This document shows positions 8,695 to 18,156 of a stretch of 64,000 bases of DNA, one piece after another; within the stretch, counting starts at the first letter, position 1; the number at the start of each line of letters is the position of its first letter. This DNA comes from Undibacterium_A arcticum (GTDB taxonomy: Bacteria; Pseudomonadota; Gammaproteobacteria; Burkholderiales; Burkholderiaceae_D). The notes beneath the pieces are model-generated. The model did no database searches, was not told the DNA's origin, and worked only from the letters and a program-made list of their open reading frames with translations. Location: NCBI RefSeq assembly GCF_042660705.1, contig NZ_JBHSUQ010000001.1. One strand, written 5' to 3'. The position numbers were made by a program, and so were the translations under genes.

Positions 8695-10760
8695 CTATTT
8701 GGCGGCTGCAGATTTGTCGGTCTTGGCGCGGTATTTCTTGCCCGGTGGCGGCGCCTGCGGCTTGCTGCTGACCTCGCTCAACAGTTTGGCGCACGGGCTG
8801 TCCTTGCCGGGGCCGAGATCGATCAGCGGCAGCAACGCGGCTGCGACCGGCGCCACCACGCCGAGCGCGACCACACCGCCGGCGCGCAGCGCCAGCACAC
8901 CCTTGTCGACGCTAACATCCGGTTGTTTGAAACTGCCGCGCACGTAGAGCGGCGAGCGCAGCGTGATCACGCGCAGTCGCTTGTTCTCGGGATTGATGGT
9001 GAGGTCCAGCCGTTCCTGTTTCAGATTGACCTGGCCACTGACCGTGATGCTCGATTCTGCGGTATCGACGATGAAGGTGCGGGCCTGCATCAGGCCGTCG
9101 GTGACGGCGAAATCGGACGCCATGCAATTGATCTCGACCTGCTTGTCGCCGAACAACTTGGTCAGCACCACATTGCCGATGTTCAGACCCATCTCTTCCA
9201 GCAGGAATTTGCTGATCGTGCCCTGGTCCATCAGCGCCTTGACTTCACCGTTCGACGATCCGAGTATGGTCGCAACCGAATTGCCGGTGCCGGACAGCGA
9301 CGCATCGCCATTGAGCTCGCCGAAACTGGTTTTCATCTGCGGCAAAGTCGGCAGCAATTGCTTCAGCTTCAGATGGCGCGCCGACATCTTGATCTGCGCC
9401 TTCAGCGGATGGCCGCGGCCGTCGAGCCGGATCTGCGAAGTCAGGTGGCCGCCGGCAATGCCGAAATTAAGCGGTTCCAGCGCCAGCACGCCATCGCGCA
9501 AATGCAGCGTGGTGCTCAAAGTGTCGATCGGCAAATTTTTGCCGCGCAAGATTTTGTTGCCGCTGAACTGAACGTCGGCATCGATGCTGTCCCAGCGCTC
9601 GGTCTTGAATGGTTCGACCGGCAAGACCTTGTCGGCCGGTTGCAGCGGCGGCGCATCGCGCCTGGCCTTGCTGGCGTTCGAGTCGGCACCGATCAGCGGC
9701 GCCAGGTCGGCGAACTGCAGCAGCTTCGATGTCACCGTGCCTTTTAGCAACGGACGCGGCTGGTCGGGTGGATTCTTCGACCGATATTCCAGCGTCCCGG
9801 CCAGATCGCTGCTACCCATCTTGCCGCTGAATTTTTCATAGATCCAGTCGCCGCCCCGGCTGTTCAGGGTGCCGTGCAAGCGGCCTTCGGTCGCGAACGG
9901 CGGCGTCTCCGGCAACACGATGCCGGTCAGCGGATACAGCTGTGCCATGCTGGCACCGGCCAGCTTCAAGCGCAGATCGAGCGCGGCCAACTGGCTCGGT
10001 TTGGTCAGCGTGCCCTGCAGCGCGATATGGGTCTTGCCGACCTGGACCTCGGCTTGCAACGGGTACGGTAGCGTCTGGTTTTGCAGCGACAACACCGCGC
10101 CGGCCTTGCCCGCGCCCTTGACTGGCGCACCGTTGAAGCTGCCCGAGGCCTGCCAGCCGATGCCATACGAATCAACAGACTGCTCGAGCGTGCTGATGTC
10201 GGCCTTCAGGTCAAGCTTGCGGACCGCATCGGTCAGCTGTACGGCACCCTTGCGCAACACTAGCTGCTGCAATTCGAGCTGCCATGCGGACGCCTGATTC
10301 TGCTGGAAGGTCCAGTTGTTCTTGCCGTCCTTGTCGCGCACCAGCACCAGCGTCGGCCCGTCGAGCGTCAGGGTCGGGATCACGATTTTTTTCTGCAGCA
10401 GAGCCCAAGGGTTTAATGAGAACGTCAGTTCTTTCAGCTCGGCCATGTTGGTGCGCGGCTGGCCCGGCGCCGCTGCTTGCATCCAGTCCGGATTACCCAG
10501 CTGCAGCTCGTGTGCCACCAGATAAGGCCACGGAATCCAGTCGCGCCAGCCGCCATATTGGCCCTGCCGCTGCCAGCTCAGGGCGAGGTCACCGTTGATC
10601 GCGAATGGTCGCCCGGTGGCATCGCTGACGCGCGCATTGAGCCAGGGCTTGGCGCGATTCCAGTCGAAAGTGAGCAAAATCGCGACGCAGATCAGCACCA
10701 TCGCGATCAATACGCCGATGCCCGAGAGCGCTATTTGCTGCTTTTATTGATGTGCGGCAT
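8695..10760 (-). CDS. AsmA family protein (N-terminus frameshifted)
   Basis: Large AsmA-like protein, about 688 residues, with one N-terminal membrane helix (about residues 7-32) and a long beta-rich body expected in the periplasm. The family is linked to outer-membrane phospholipid transport and assembly. The unbroken frame starts only at an internal ATG (10710). Reading back to the ATG at 10760 and adding one A to the A run near 10743-10746 restores MPHINKKQQIALSGIGVLIA, a proper basic-plus-hydrophobic start. The tail is Lys-rich (KKYRAKTDKSAAAK). Convergent with glpK, with only 24 bases between the stops. Confidence 0.85.
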
Positions 10761-11053
10761 ATTAAATGGATAAGGTTTCCTGAGAGAAGTTCATTGCAAT
10801 CCAAGATGGCTGCGGATGCATTGATCTGCCGCCAACAAAATGCGTTTGTTGGTCGAACATTGCTATCAAGCCAATGTGGATCGCGCCGAGCACGAAGAAA
10901 TTATTTACGCCCGTGAATAGTTATTTCGAACAAGCCTTTGTTCTGTAGCAAAGGATTATATTTTTACTAATGTTTTAATAGCGTCATTGTTGCTAGATGA
11001 ACAATGCGATCCACCACGGTTAAAGCGCATAAACCATTTTTAGGGAGACGGCC
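10761..11053. promoter_or_regulatory. Divergent promoter region with inverted repeat CATTGTT/AACAATG
   Basis: Lies between the asmA-like gene and a lipoprotein gene that are transcribed apart. AT-rich around 10950-10980. The 7-bp inverted repeat CATTGTT (10985-10991) / AACAATG (11000-11006), 8-base spacer, sits about 50 bases before the lipoprotein ATG and could be an operator. No regulator is assigned. Confidence 0.4.
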
Positions 11054-11872
11054 ATGAACAATCGAAACATCAGACACCTGGCAATTGCTACCATCAGCAG
11101 CTTATTGCTTGCCGCCTGCGGTGGTGGCGGTTCGTCCAGTCCCACGCCACAGACTGTACAGTCATCGCCGACCACTGTTACCACACCGACACCGCCGGCG
11201 CCAGCCAGCAGCATTTCCGGTGTGTTTGATGGGACCACCAACTCAGGCCAACCCATCACTGCGTTGCTGCAGGAGGACGGTTCTTATTTCATCGTGTATT
11301 CGGATCCAGCGGCGCCGCAAACCGTGCGAGGGGCCGTCACCGGAACCGGCACCTTGACCAGCGGCAGTTTTTCGTCAAGCAACGGACTCGATCTCAATCT
11401 GGTTGGCACTGCGGCACAAACACCGCAGCCGGTGACGCTGTCGGCGAGTTACACCCAGCAGCAATCATTCAACGGCAGTTTAAGTTACACATCGAGCGGC
11501 AAGACTGCGACCTTCACGACCGTGTACAACAATCCTTACGCCACCCTGCCCAGCGTGGCTGCATTGGCCGGGGTCTACACCGGAACTATTGCCACCAAAG
11601 ACCTGAGCGAAGACCTTATCCTGACGATCGCGCAGGACGGTACCTTGAGCGGTCAATTGACTTGTGGCTGCAAGGTCAATGCGACACTGGCGCCACGCAG
11701 CGATGGATTGGCCTATGTCGCGACACTTTCGATGGTGGGTGGCAGTCATGTGTTGAGCAACAAAACCGTCGCCGGCAATGTGTATCTGGATGCGGTACAC
11801 AAGCGTCTGTATATCGTCGGCAACATCGTCGGCACCACCGACGCGGCGATATTTGTCGGTACCAAGCCCTGA
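11054..11872 (+). CDS. Predicted lipoprotein of unknown function
   Basis: 272 residues. It has a lipoprotein signal: MNNRNIRHLAIATISS followed by LLLAAC, with the lipidated Cys at about residue 21 and a flexible GGGGSSSPTPQ linker rich in Ser/Thr/Pro. The body is repetitive beta-type sequence (GTGTLTSGSFSSSNGLDLNL and similar), suggesting a small beta-sandwich or barrel, probably anchored to the outer membrane. Ribosome site GGGAGA 8 bases before the ATG. A strong terminator follows. Function not recognised. It is one of four AC-GGG lipoproteins in this window. Confidence 0.8.
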   Translation: MNNRNIRHLAIATISSLLLAACGGGGSSSPTPQTVQSSPTTVTTPTPPAPASSISGVFDGTTNSGQPITALLQEDGSYFIVYSDPAAPQTVRGAVTGTGTLTSGSFSSSNGLDLNLVGTAAQTPQPVTLSASYTQQQSFNGSLSYTSSGKTATFTTVYNNPYATLPSVAALAGVYTGTIATKDLSEDLILTIAQDGTLSGQLTCGCKVNATLAPRSDGLAYVATLSMVGGSHVLSNKTVAGNVYLDAVHKRLYIVGNIVGTTDAAIFVGTKP

Positions 11873-11903
11873 CGCCGCTGCCATCCGGTTGAATGATGTC
11901 TTG

Positions 11904-11938
11904 CATCCCCCGCACAGGCATGTGCGGGGGATGTTTTC
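11904..11938 (+). terminator. Rho-independent terminator
   Basis: Perfect 13-bp stem CATCCCCCGCACA / TGTGCGGGGGATG with loop GGCA, followed by TTTT. It lies 31 bases after the lipoprotein stop codon. Confidence 0.9.
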
Positions 11939-11988
11939 ATTTCTCGCTGCGAGATTGCGCCGCCGGTCGACCCATCGGTTTGCTTATG

Positions 11989-12080
11989 TTGTGGGAACAA
12001 GCGGACGGGTGTGCTGTGGGTAAATCTGTGGATAAGCTGAGGACAAGCCTGTGGATGGCGGCTGGATAGCCGTGTATAAG
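11989..12080 (+). promoter_or_regulatory. Cluster of DnaA-box-like sites
   Basis: Four same-strand matches to the DnaA box lie in the gap between the lipoprotein and the MoaD-like gene: TGTGGGAAC (11990), TGTGGGTAA (12015-12023), TGTGGATAA (12027-12035, perfect) and TGTGGATGG (12050-12058). A weaker TGTATAAG follows at 12073. No trio or AT-rich tract accompanies them, so this looks like a DnaA-binding accessory or titration site rather than an origin. Nothing else is recognised in 11939-12375. Confidence 0.5.
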
Positions 12081-12375
12081 TTGCACGGCATGTCTTTCAT
12101 CCGCTTGACGTCCTGCACGGCGGCGGTCGCTGGTCGCGACTGGCATCGACCAGAGCCGATGGCATGCAACAGGGCTTGGCGCGGAGCTGCCGATTGCCGA
12201 TAATGGAAGCTGGGATCGGCGCCAGAATCAACCGTTGGGTGGCGCAGTCAAGGCCGTAACTCGGCGCTCCGATAATGCGATCACACACCATTCATTGGCG
12301 GACTTGTTTCATCGTTGACGACCACGGGATCCGCGACTTCTAGCGACTTTCAATTACCTGATGGCGAGGCATGGC

Positions 12376-12645
12376 ATGGCGAAACTGGTGTTTACCCAGC
12401 AATTGCGACGCTTCACCGACACCCCGCAAGTCGACACCCCGGCCGCGACGCTGCGCCCCGCGTTGGAAGCGGCATTTGCGGTTAATCCGCGGCTGCGCGG
12501 CTACGTGCTGGACGAGCAGGGTCATCTGCGCCCGCATGTCGCCATCTTCATCGACGGCCTGCGCGTGCGTGACCGTGTGACACTGGACGATGCGCTGCGG
12601 CCCGACAGCAGCGTGCATGTATTGCAAGCACTTTCAGGAGGTTGA
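12376..12645 (+). CDS. MoaD/ThiS-like ubiquitin-fold protein
   Basis: 89 residues starting MAKLVFTQQLRRF and ending ALSGG. The beta-grasp pattern and C-terminal Gly-Gly are those of MoaD/ThiS sulfur carriers, whose terminus is adenylated and thiocarboxylated by a MoeB/ThiF-type enzyme. No such E1-like enzyme or molybdopterin gene is in the window. The start at 12376 is preferred (GAGG 6 bases upstream) over the in-frame ATG at 12361. The gene ends one base before the ATG of a BNR-repeat protein, so the two are one operon. I recall this pairing in other proteobacteria, with unknown purpose. Confidence 0.75.
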   Translation: MAKLVFTQQLRRFTDTPQVDTPAATLRPALEAAFAVNPRLRGYVLDEQGHLRPHVAIFIDGLRVRDRVTLDDALRPDSSVHVLQALSGG

Positions 12646-12646
12646 G

Positions 12647-13768
12647 ATGCAAGATCGCGCTTTGCTCGGTACCCGCAAGGGCTTGTTTGAGTTGCAGCGC
12701 TGCAAGGGCAATACCAAGGGCAGCGGTAATCACAGCTGGCAGATTGCGGCCAGCAGTTTCGTCGGCGATCCGGTCACGATGATGCTGTCCGACCCGCGCG
12801 ATGGCAGCTTGTATGTGGCGCTCAATCTCGGCCATTTCGGCGTCAAGCTGCACCGCCGCGATGCCGGCGCGAGCGACTGGACCGAGATCGCGGTGCCGGC
12901 CTATCCGCCGCAGCCGCCAGGCGATCCGGCCAAGCCGGATGTGGCCTGGAAGCTGAGCCTGATCTGGGCGCTGGCGGCCGGCGGCTTTGATGAAGCGGGC
13001 GTGCTGTGGGCCGGCACGCTGCCGGGCGGGTTGTTTCGGTCAAACGATCGCGGTGACTCGTGGCAACTGGTGGAGGCCTTGTGGAATGTGCCGGGCCGCA
13101 GCGAATGGTTCGGTGGCGGCTATGATACGCCGGGCATCCATTCGATCTGCGTCGATCCGCGCGACAGCCGCCATGTACTGGTCGGGATTTCTTGCGGCGG
13201 CGCCTGGGTCACGCGCGATGGCGGTGCCAGCTGGGCCCCGAGTGCGGCCGGGATGCGGGCCAGCTACATGCCGCCGGAACGCGAAGACGATCAAAACATT
13301 CAGGATCCACACCGGATCGTGCAATGCGGCGTCGCGCCGGACGTGTTGTGGTGTCAGCATCACAACGGCATCTGGCGCTCGACCGATGGCGGCGCCAACT
13401 GGTTGCGCCAAGGGCAAAACAACACGGTTTCCGATTTTGGCTTCGCGGTCGCGGTCCATCCGCACGACCCGGAGTGCGCCTGGTTCGTGCCGGCCCAGGC
13501 CGACCAGAAGCGGATCCCGATCGATGCCGCGCTCTCGGTCAGCCGCACCCGCGACGGCGGCCAGAGCTTCGAGTCGCTGCGCAGCGGCCTGCCGCAGACC
13601 CACTGCTACGACCTGATCTACCGCCATGGGCTGGCGGTCGATGACGATGGCCAGCACCTGATGATGGGCTCGACCAGCGGCGGACTGTGGAGCTCCGACG
13701 ATGGCGGCGATAGCTGGCATACGGTGTCGACTACGCTGCCGCCGATTTATGCGGTGCAGTTCGGCTGA
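12647..13768 (+). CDS. BNR/Asp-box repeat (sialidase-like beta-propeller) protein
   Basis: 373 residues with no signal peptide, so probably cytoplasmic. Repeated Asp-box motifs of the form S-x-D-x-G-x-x-W are visible: RSNDRGDSWQLV, VTRDGGASWAPS, RSTDGGANWLRQ, RTRDGGQSFESL and SSDDGGDSWHTV, spaced about 50-90 residues apart, which marks a VPS10/sialidase-type beta-propeller. Catalytic sialidase residues cannot be assigned. The ribosome site AGGAGG (12636-12641) overlaps the end of the MoaD-like gene. Coupling to a GG-tailed ubiquitin-like protein is the notable feature; function unknown. Confidence 0.8.
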   Translation: MQDRALLGTRKGLFELQRCKGNTKGSGNHSWQIAASSFVGDPVTMMLSDPRDGSLYVALNLGHFGVKLHRRDAGASDWTEIAVPAYPPQPPGDPAKPDVAWKLSLIWALAAGGFDEAGVLWAGTLPGGLFRSNDRGDSWQLVEALWNVPGRSEWFGGGYDTPGIHSICVDPRDSRHVLVGISCGGAWVTRDGGASWAPSAAGMRASYMPPEREDDQNIQDPHRIVQCGVAPDVLWCQHHNGIWRSTDGGANWLRQGQNNTVSDFGFAVAVHPHDPECAWFVPAQADQKRIPIDAALSVSRTRDGGQSFESLRSGLPQTHCYDLIYRHGLAVDDDGQHLMMGSTSGGLWSSDDGGDSWHTVSTTLPPIYAVQFG

Positions 13769-13814
13769 GCGTTCAAGCACCGCGTCATGCTTTCGCCAAT
13801 TGCGAATAGGCCTG

Positions 13815-13840
13815 ACGCATTACAAGCCCAGCGTCATCAG
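13815..13840 (+). repeat. Partial duplicate of the putA 3' end
   Basis: A 26-base stretch matches 24 of 26 bases of 14043-14068, which covers the last codons and stop of putA. The two copies flank a palindromic element (13844-13900), suggesting a small duplication or element insertion just downstream of putA. Confidence 0.55.
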
Positions 13841-13843
13841 CAA

Positions 13844-13900
13844 GTAGGATGGGTGCAACCCATCATTGCGGACGTGGATGATGGGTTGCACCCATCCTAC
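13844..13900. repeat. Palindromic intergenic repeat, family 1 (copy 1)
   Basis: Perfect 23-bp inverted repeat (arms 13844-13866 and 13878-13900; core GGATGGGTGCAACCCATC) with an 11-base loop. A second copy in the opposite orientation lies at 23399-23451. REP/MITE-like; since it lies between convergent genes it may also act as a bidirectional terminator. Confidence 0.85.
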
Positions 13901-14047
13901 GACGCTGCGAGCGACCCAGATTCAGAAGAATTTATTGCCAGTATATTAATAATGTCCGCAGAATGTTTGCGGGATAGCTAGCTAGTTACTGGAGTATATG
14001 GGCGGCAGCGCAGCTACGCCGCACTGCCGCCACATGCTGATTACGCA

Positions 14048-17000
14048 TTACGATCCCAGCGTCATCAGGCTCGCATTGCCGCCGGCCGCCGTGGTGTTGA
14101 CGCATAGCGCACGCTCGGCCACCAGCCGCCACAACGCGATCGGCCGGTCCTCGGCGGTTTCGATCAACGGTATCAGCGCGCCGTCGTGCGCCGCCAGCAG
14201 CGGCCGCACCGCTTGCACCTGTGCCATGTCGACCAGCGCCAGTTGCAGGGGTTTGGGGCCGTTGCAGATATCCTTGATCTCCGCGACCCGGATCAGCTTG
14301 CGCACTGCTGGCGGCAGGCTGTCCGGGATCAGGTTCGACGCGGTCACCGGCAGTACCGCGCTATTGCCGGTCGCGATCACCGCCGCTAGCTGATTGAGCA
14401 GCATGTTGACGCTGGTGGCGGCGCACAGGATCGCGCCGCGCGGCGCGAACGACAGCGTGTTGCGCTCGCCGGTCGGTCCCGGCAGCACCAGCGTGGTGGC
14501 CAGCGGCGTGCTGTGCGCGTATTGCTCGGCGATCATCGCGACCCGTTCGTGACCATGGGTCTTGGCCCACGCCAGCAACTGGTCGAGCACCGGTGTCGCT
14601 GCGCCGCCATTGCCATGCAGGCGTGGCGGCTCGTGGATCGTGTGCGCGCCGAGCGCCGGCGTCGCATTGCGTTGCAGCCGTTTCAAGTACAGCGGGCCGC
14701 CCGCCTTGGGGCCGGTGCCGGACTTGCCTTCGCCGCCGAAAGGCTGCACTCCGACCACTGCACCGACGATGTTGCGGTTCACATAAATATTGCCGACATG
14801 CGCGCGCGCGGCGATGAAATCGATGGTTTCGTCGATCCGCGAATGCACGCCCAGCGTCAGGCCGTAGCCGGTGGCGTTGATGTCATCGATCAGTTGCGGC
14901 AACTGGTCGCGCCGGTAGCGCAGCACGTGCAGCACCGGACCGAACACTTCGCGTTTCAGCTCCGACAGCGCGCCGATCTCGATCACGGTCGGCGCCACGA
15001 AGGTGCCGTGACGGCAGGCGTCCGGCAGCGCCAGCTGATAAAAATTCTTGGCGCCGGCGCGCATCTTGTCGATGTGGGCCAGCAGGTTCTGCTGTGCTTC
15101 GGCATCGATCACCGGCCCGATATCGGTCGCCAGCCGGTCCGGGTTGCCGATCCGCAGCTCTTGCATCGCGCCCTTCAGCATGTTCAGGGTCTTGTCGGCG
15201 ATGTCGGTCTGCAGGCACAGCACGCGTAGGGCCGAGCAGCGCTGGCCGGCGCTGTCGAAGGCCGACGACATGACATCGATCACGACTTGTTCCGGCAGCG
15301 CCGACGAGTCGACGATCAGCGCGTTCTGGCCGCCGGTCTCGGCGATCAAAGGGATGTCGCAGGCCTCGGCCGCTGCGCGCTTGGCCAGCGTGCGGTTGAT
15401 GATCTGCGCCACTTCGGTCGAGCCGGTGAAGATCACGCCCTTCACGCGGCTATCCGCGGTCAGCCGCGCCCCGACTACCTCGCCGCGACCCGGCAGCAGT
15501 TGCAGCGCGCCGCGCGGGATGCCGGCTTCGTGCAGCAGTTGCACCGCGCGATGGGCGATCAACGGGGTTTGTTCGGCCGGCTTGGCCAGCACCACATTGC
15601 CGGCCGCCAACGCCGCACTGAGCTGACCGATGAAGATCGCCAGCGGGAAATTCCACGGGCTGATGCAGAGCACCGGACCGAGCGCCAGTTCATTCGTGCT
15701 GTGCTGCACCTGGACCGCGTAATAGCGCATGAAGTCGATCGCCTCGCGCACTTCGGCCAACGCGTTCGGCAGCGATTTGCCGGCTTCGCGGATCGCCAGT
15801 GCCATCAGTTCCAGCTGGTGCGATTCGAGCAGGTCGGCGCCGCGCAGCAACAGCTTGGCGCGGGTCGCCGGCGGCAGTGTCTGCCAGTCCAGCGCGTAGG
15901 CTGACGCGCCGGCCAGCGCGGTCTCGACATCGGCCGCATTGGCCTCGATCACCTGCCCCACCGTGTCGCGCAGGTCGGCCGGATTCAGCACCGGATGGGA
16001 CTGCTGTTGGGCATTGGTGGCGCCGTCACCGACCGCAGCGGCGAGCAAGGGTGCGGCCTGCCACTGCTGTGCGCCGAACACGGTAAAGGCCTGGCCGATC
16101 GCCTGCAACTGCGCTTCGTTGGCCAGATCGAGACCGGCCGAATTCTTGCGTTCGTCGCCGAACAGCGCCACTGGCAGCGCGATATTCGGATGCGGCGCGC
16201 CGCCCAGTTGCTGGGCCGCGACGAACGGATCGGCGATCAAGCTATCGATCGACACGCTTTCATCGACGATCTGGTTCACGAACGACGAGTTGGCGCCATT
16301 CTCCAGCAGGCGCCGCACCAGATACGCGAGCAGCGTTTCGTGCGAGCCAACTGGCGCGTAGATGCGGCAGGGCTTGTCCAGATTGTCCTTGCCGACCACC
16401 TGGTCGTACAGGGTTTCGCCCATCCCGTGCAGGCACTGAAATTCGTAATCGGTGATCCCGTCCTGCTGCGCCCAGGTGTAGATGCTGGCCAGCGTCTGCG
16501 CGTTGTGGGTGGCAAATTGCGGGTAGATCACATCGGTCGCGCCGAGCAGTTTTTTTGCGCACAACAGATACGACAGATCGGTGTAGACCTTGCGCGTGTA
16601 GACCGGGAACCCGGGCAGGCCGTCGACCTGGGCGCGCTTGATTTCGGCATCCCAGTACGCGCCCTTGACCAGCCGCACCATGAACTTGCTGACGCCGCCG
16701 CTGGCGCCGGACCGGCGCGCCAGATCGATCAGGAAATCGATCGCGTACGGACAGCGTTTCTGATAGCCCTGCACCACATAGCCGATGCCGTCGAAGCCGG
16801 CCAGCGCCGGATCGAACGCCAGCGCCTCCATCAGGTCCAGCGACAGCTCCAGGCGATCGGTTTCTTCGGCGTCGATGTTCAAGCCGATGTTGTATTGCTT
16901 GGCCAGCAGGACCAGCGCGCGCAGCCGCGGCAGCAGTTCGGCCATCACGCGTTCCTGCTGGGCGCGTGAATAACGCGGATGCAGCGCCGACAGCTTGACC

Positions 17001-17791
17001 GAGATGCCGGGGCCGTTCTTGATGCCGCGTCCGTTCGAGGCGCGACCGATCGCGTGAATCGCGTTTTCATACGATGCGTAATACTTGGCCGCGTCCTCTG
17101 CGGTCAGCGCCGCCTCGCCCAGCATGTCGTACGAATAGCGGTAGCCGCGCGCCTCGTTGTCGCGGCCGTTCTTGAGCGCCTCGTCGATGGTCTGGCCGGT
17201 CACGAACTGGTTGCCCAGCATCCGCATCGCCAGATCGACACCCTTGCGGATCAGCGGTTCGCCGCCCTTCGCGATCAGCTTGGTCATTGCCGAGCCCAGT
17301 CCCTGCTCGCTGCTGGTGCCGACCAGCTTGCCGGTGACCAGCAAGCCCCAAGTCGCGGCATTGACGAACAGCGACGGCGACTCGCCCAGATGCTTGCGCC
17401 AGTCGCCCTTGCTGATCTTGTCGGCGATCAGGCGGTCGGCCGTGGCGCTGTCGGGAATCCGCAGCAGCGCCTCGGCCAGACACATCAGTGCCACGCCCTC
17501 TTCCGACGACAGCGAAAATTCATGCATCAGCGCATCGACGCCGGACGCGCGGGTGCGCTTTTCGCGGACCGCCTTGACCAGCTTGTAAGCCAATTCCTGC
17601 GCCTTCTGCTGCGTCGTGCCCTGTGCCGCGCTGCCTTGCAACTGCGCCAGCAGCCACTGCACCGCCTCGCCCTCGTCGCGCCGGTAAGCGTCGGTGATGG
17701 CGGCGCGCAACGCAGTCGGCGTCGGCAGCAGTTCGGCTTGCAATGCGGAAAATGGGACAACTTCAGAAATCAGGGCGTCGGCAGTGGTCAT
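14048..17791 (-). CDS. putA: Bifunctional proline dehydrogenase / L-glutamate gamma-semialdehyde dehydrogenase
   Basis: Converts proline to glutamate in two steps: an FAD-dependent PRODH barrel (about residues 180-470, with SVKLSALHPRY and the C-terminal barrel segment YAPVGSHETLLAYLVRRLLEN) and a P5C dehydrogenase domain. The latter shows the catalytic Glu in ETGGQN and nucleophile Cys in AGQRCSALR, plus the NIYVNRN and PFGGEGKSGTG segments. About 1247 residues, close to the family length but without the N-terminal ribbon-helix-helix repressor domain of E. coli PutA, so it cannot self-regulate; the divergent Lrp-type gene probably does so. The ATG at 17791 is preferred to an upstream TTG. 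Confidence 0.95.
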   Translation of the reverse strand: MTTADALISEVVPFSALQAELLPTPTALRAAITDAYRRDEGEAVQWLLAQLQGSAAQGTTQQKAQELAYKLVKAVREKRTRASGVDALMHEFSLSSEEGVALMCLAEALLRIPDSATADRLIADKISKGDWRKHLGESPSLFVNAATWGLLVTGKLVGTSSEQGLGSAMTKLIAKGGEPLIRKGVDLAMRMLGNQFVTGQTIDEALKNGRDNEARGYRYSYDMLGEAALTAEDAAKYYASYENAIHAIGRASNGRGIKNGPGISVKLSALHPRYSRAQQERVMAELLPRLRALVLLAKQYNIGLNIDAEETDRLELSLDLMEALAFDPALAGFDGIGYVVQGYQKRCPYAIDFLIDLARRSGASGGVSKFMVRLVKGAYWDAEIKRAQVDGLPGFPVYTRKVYTDLSYLLCAKKLLGATDVIYPQFATHNAQTLASIYTWAQQDGITDYEFQCLHGMGETLYDQVVGKDNLDKPCRIYAPVGSHETLLAYLVRRLLENGANSSFVNQIVDESVSIDSLIADPFVAAQQLGGAPHPNIALPVALFGDERKNSAGLDLANEAQLQAIGQAFTVFGAQQWQAAPLLAAAVGDGATNAQQQSHPVLNPADLRDTVGQVIEANAADVETALAGASAYALDWQTLPPATRAKLLLRGADLLESHQLELMALAIREAGKSLPNALAEVREAIDFMRYYAVQVQHSTNELALGPVLCISPWNFPLAIFIGQLSAALAAGNVVLAKPAEQTPLIAHRAVQLLHEAGIPRGALQLLPGRGEVVGARLTADSRVKGVIFTGSTEVAQIINRTLAKRAAAEACDIPLIAETGGQNALIVDSSALPEQVVIDVMSSAFDSAGQRCSALRVLCLQTDIADKTLNMLKGAMQELRIGNPDRLATDIGPVIDAEAQQNLLAHIDKMRAGAKNFYQLALPDACRHGTFVAPTVIEIGALSELKREVFGPVLHVLRYRRDQLPQLIDDINATGYGLTLGVHSRIDETIDFIAARAHVGNIYVNRNIVGAVVGVQPFGGEGKSGTGPKAGGPLYLKRLQRNATPALGAHTIHEPPRLHGNGGAATPVLDQLLAWAKTHGHERVAMIAEQYAHSTPLATTLVLPGPTGERNTLSFAPRGAILCAATSVNMLLNQLAAVIATGNSAVLPVTASNLIPDSLPPAVRKLIRVAEIKDICNGPKPLQLALVDMAQVQAVRPLLAAHDGALIPLIETAEDRPIALWRLVAERALCVNTTAAGGNASLMTLGS

Positions 17792-18156
17792 GGCGGATAT
17801 CAAGGGGTGGCGGTAAGGGGTGGCGGTAAGGCGGCTAAGGGGCGGTCAAAGCAGGCGAAACAAACGCAACAGACACGGAACGGATACGGCGTCGCTCGCA
17901 CTCGCAAACCGGTGCCAGCATGCGCTGACCGATCGTTCGATTGTACGAGGGAATGCTGGATATTAATTTTGGTATTGCTGACGACTATCAAAATTTTGTT
18001 ATAAATGCGAAAATTAGACCGAATAAAATTCATTCCGGCCGCTTCGCCGTTACTTGGCAACCCATGTCCCGGCCGATGCGGCGGCCACTATCGCTAGAAT
18101 CGAGTCGGTCGCGCGACCCGGCCCGGCCCACGCCCCCAGAACAATTCGAGGTCATC
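17792..18156. promoter_or_regulatory. putA / Lrp-regulator divergent control region
   Basis: 365 bases between divergent starts. It contains a tandem GGGGTGGCGGTAA-type repeat (about 17805-17830) near putA and an AT-rich stretch at 17960-18035 with A/T tracts (around TCAAAATTTTG at 17987-17997) in a window otherwise near 65% GC. Lrp-type proteins bind such degenerate AT-rich sites, so this is the likely operator for proline-responsive control. Confidence 0.55.
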
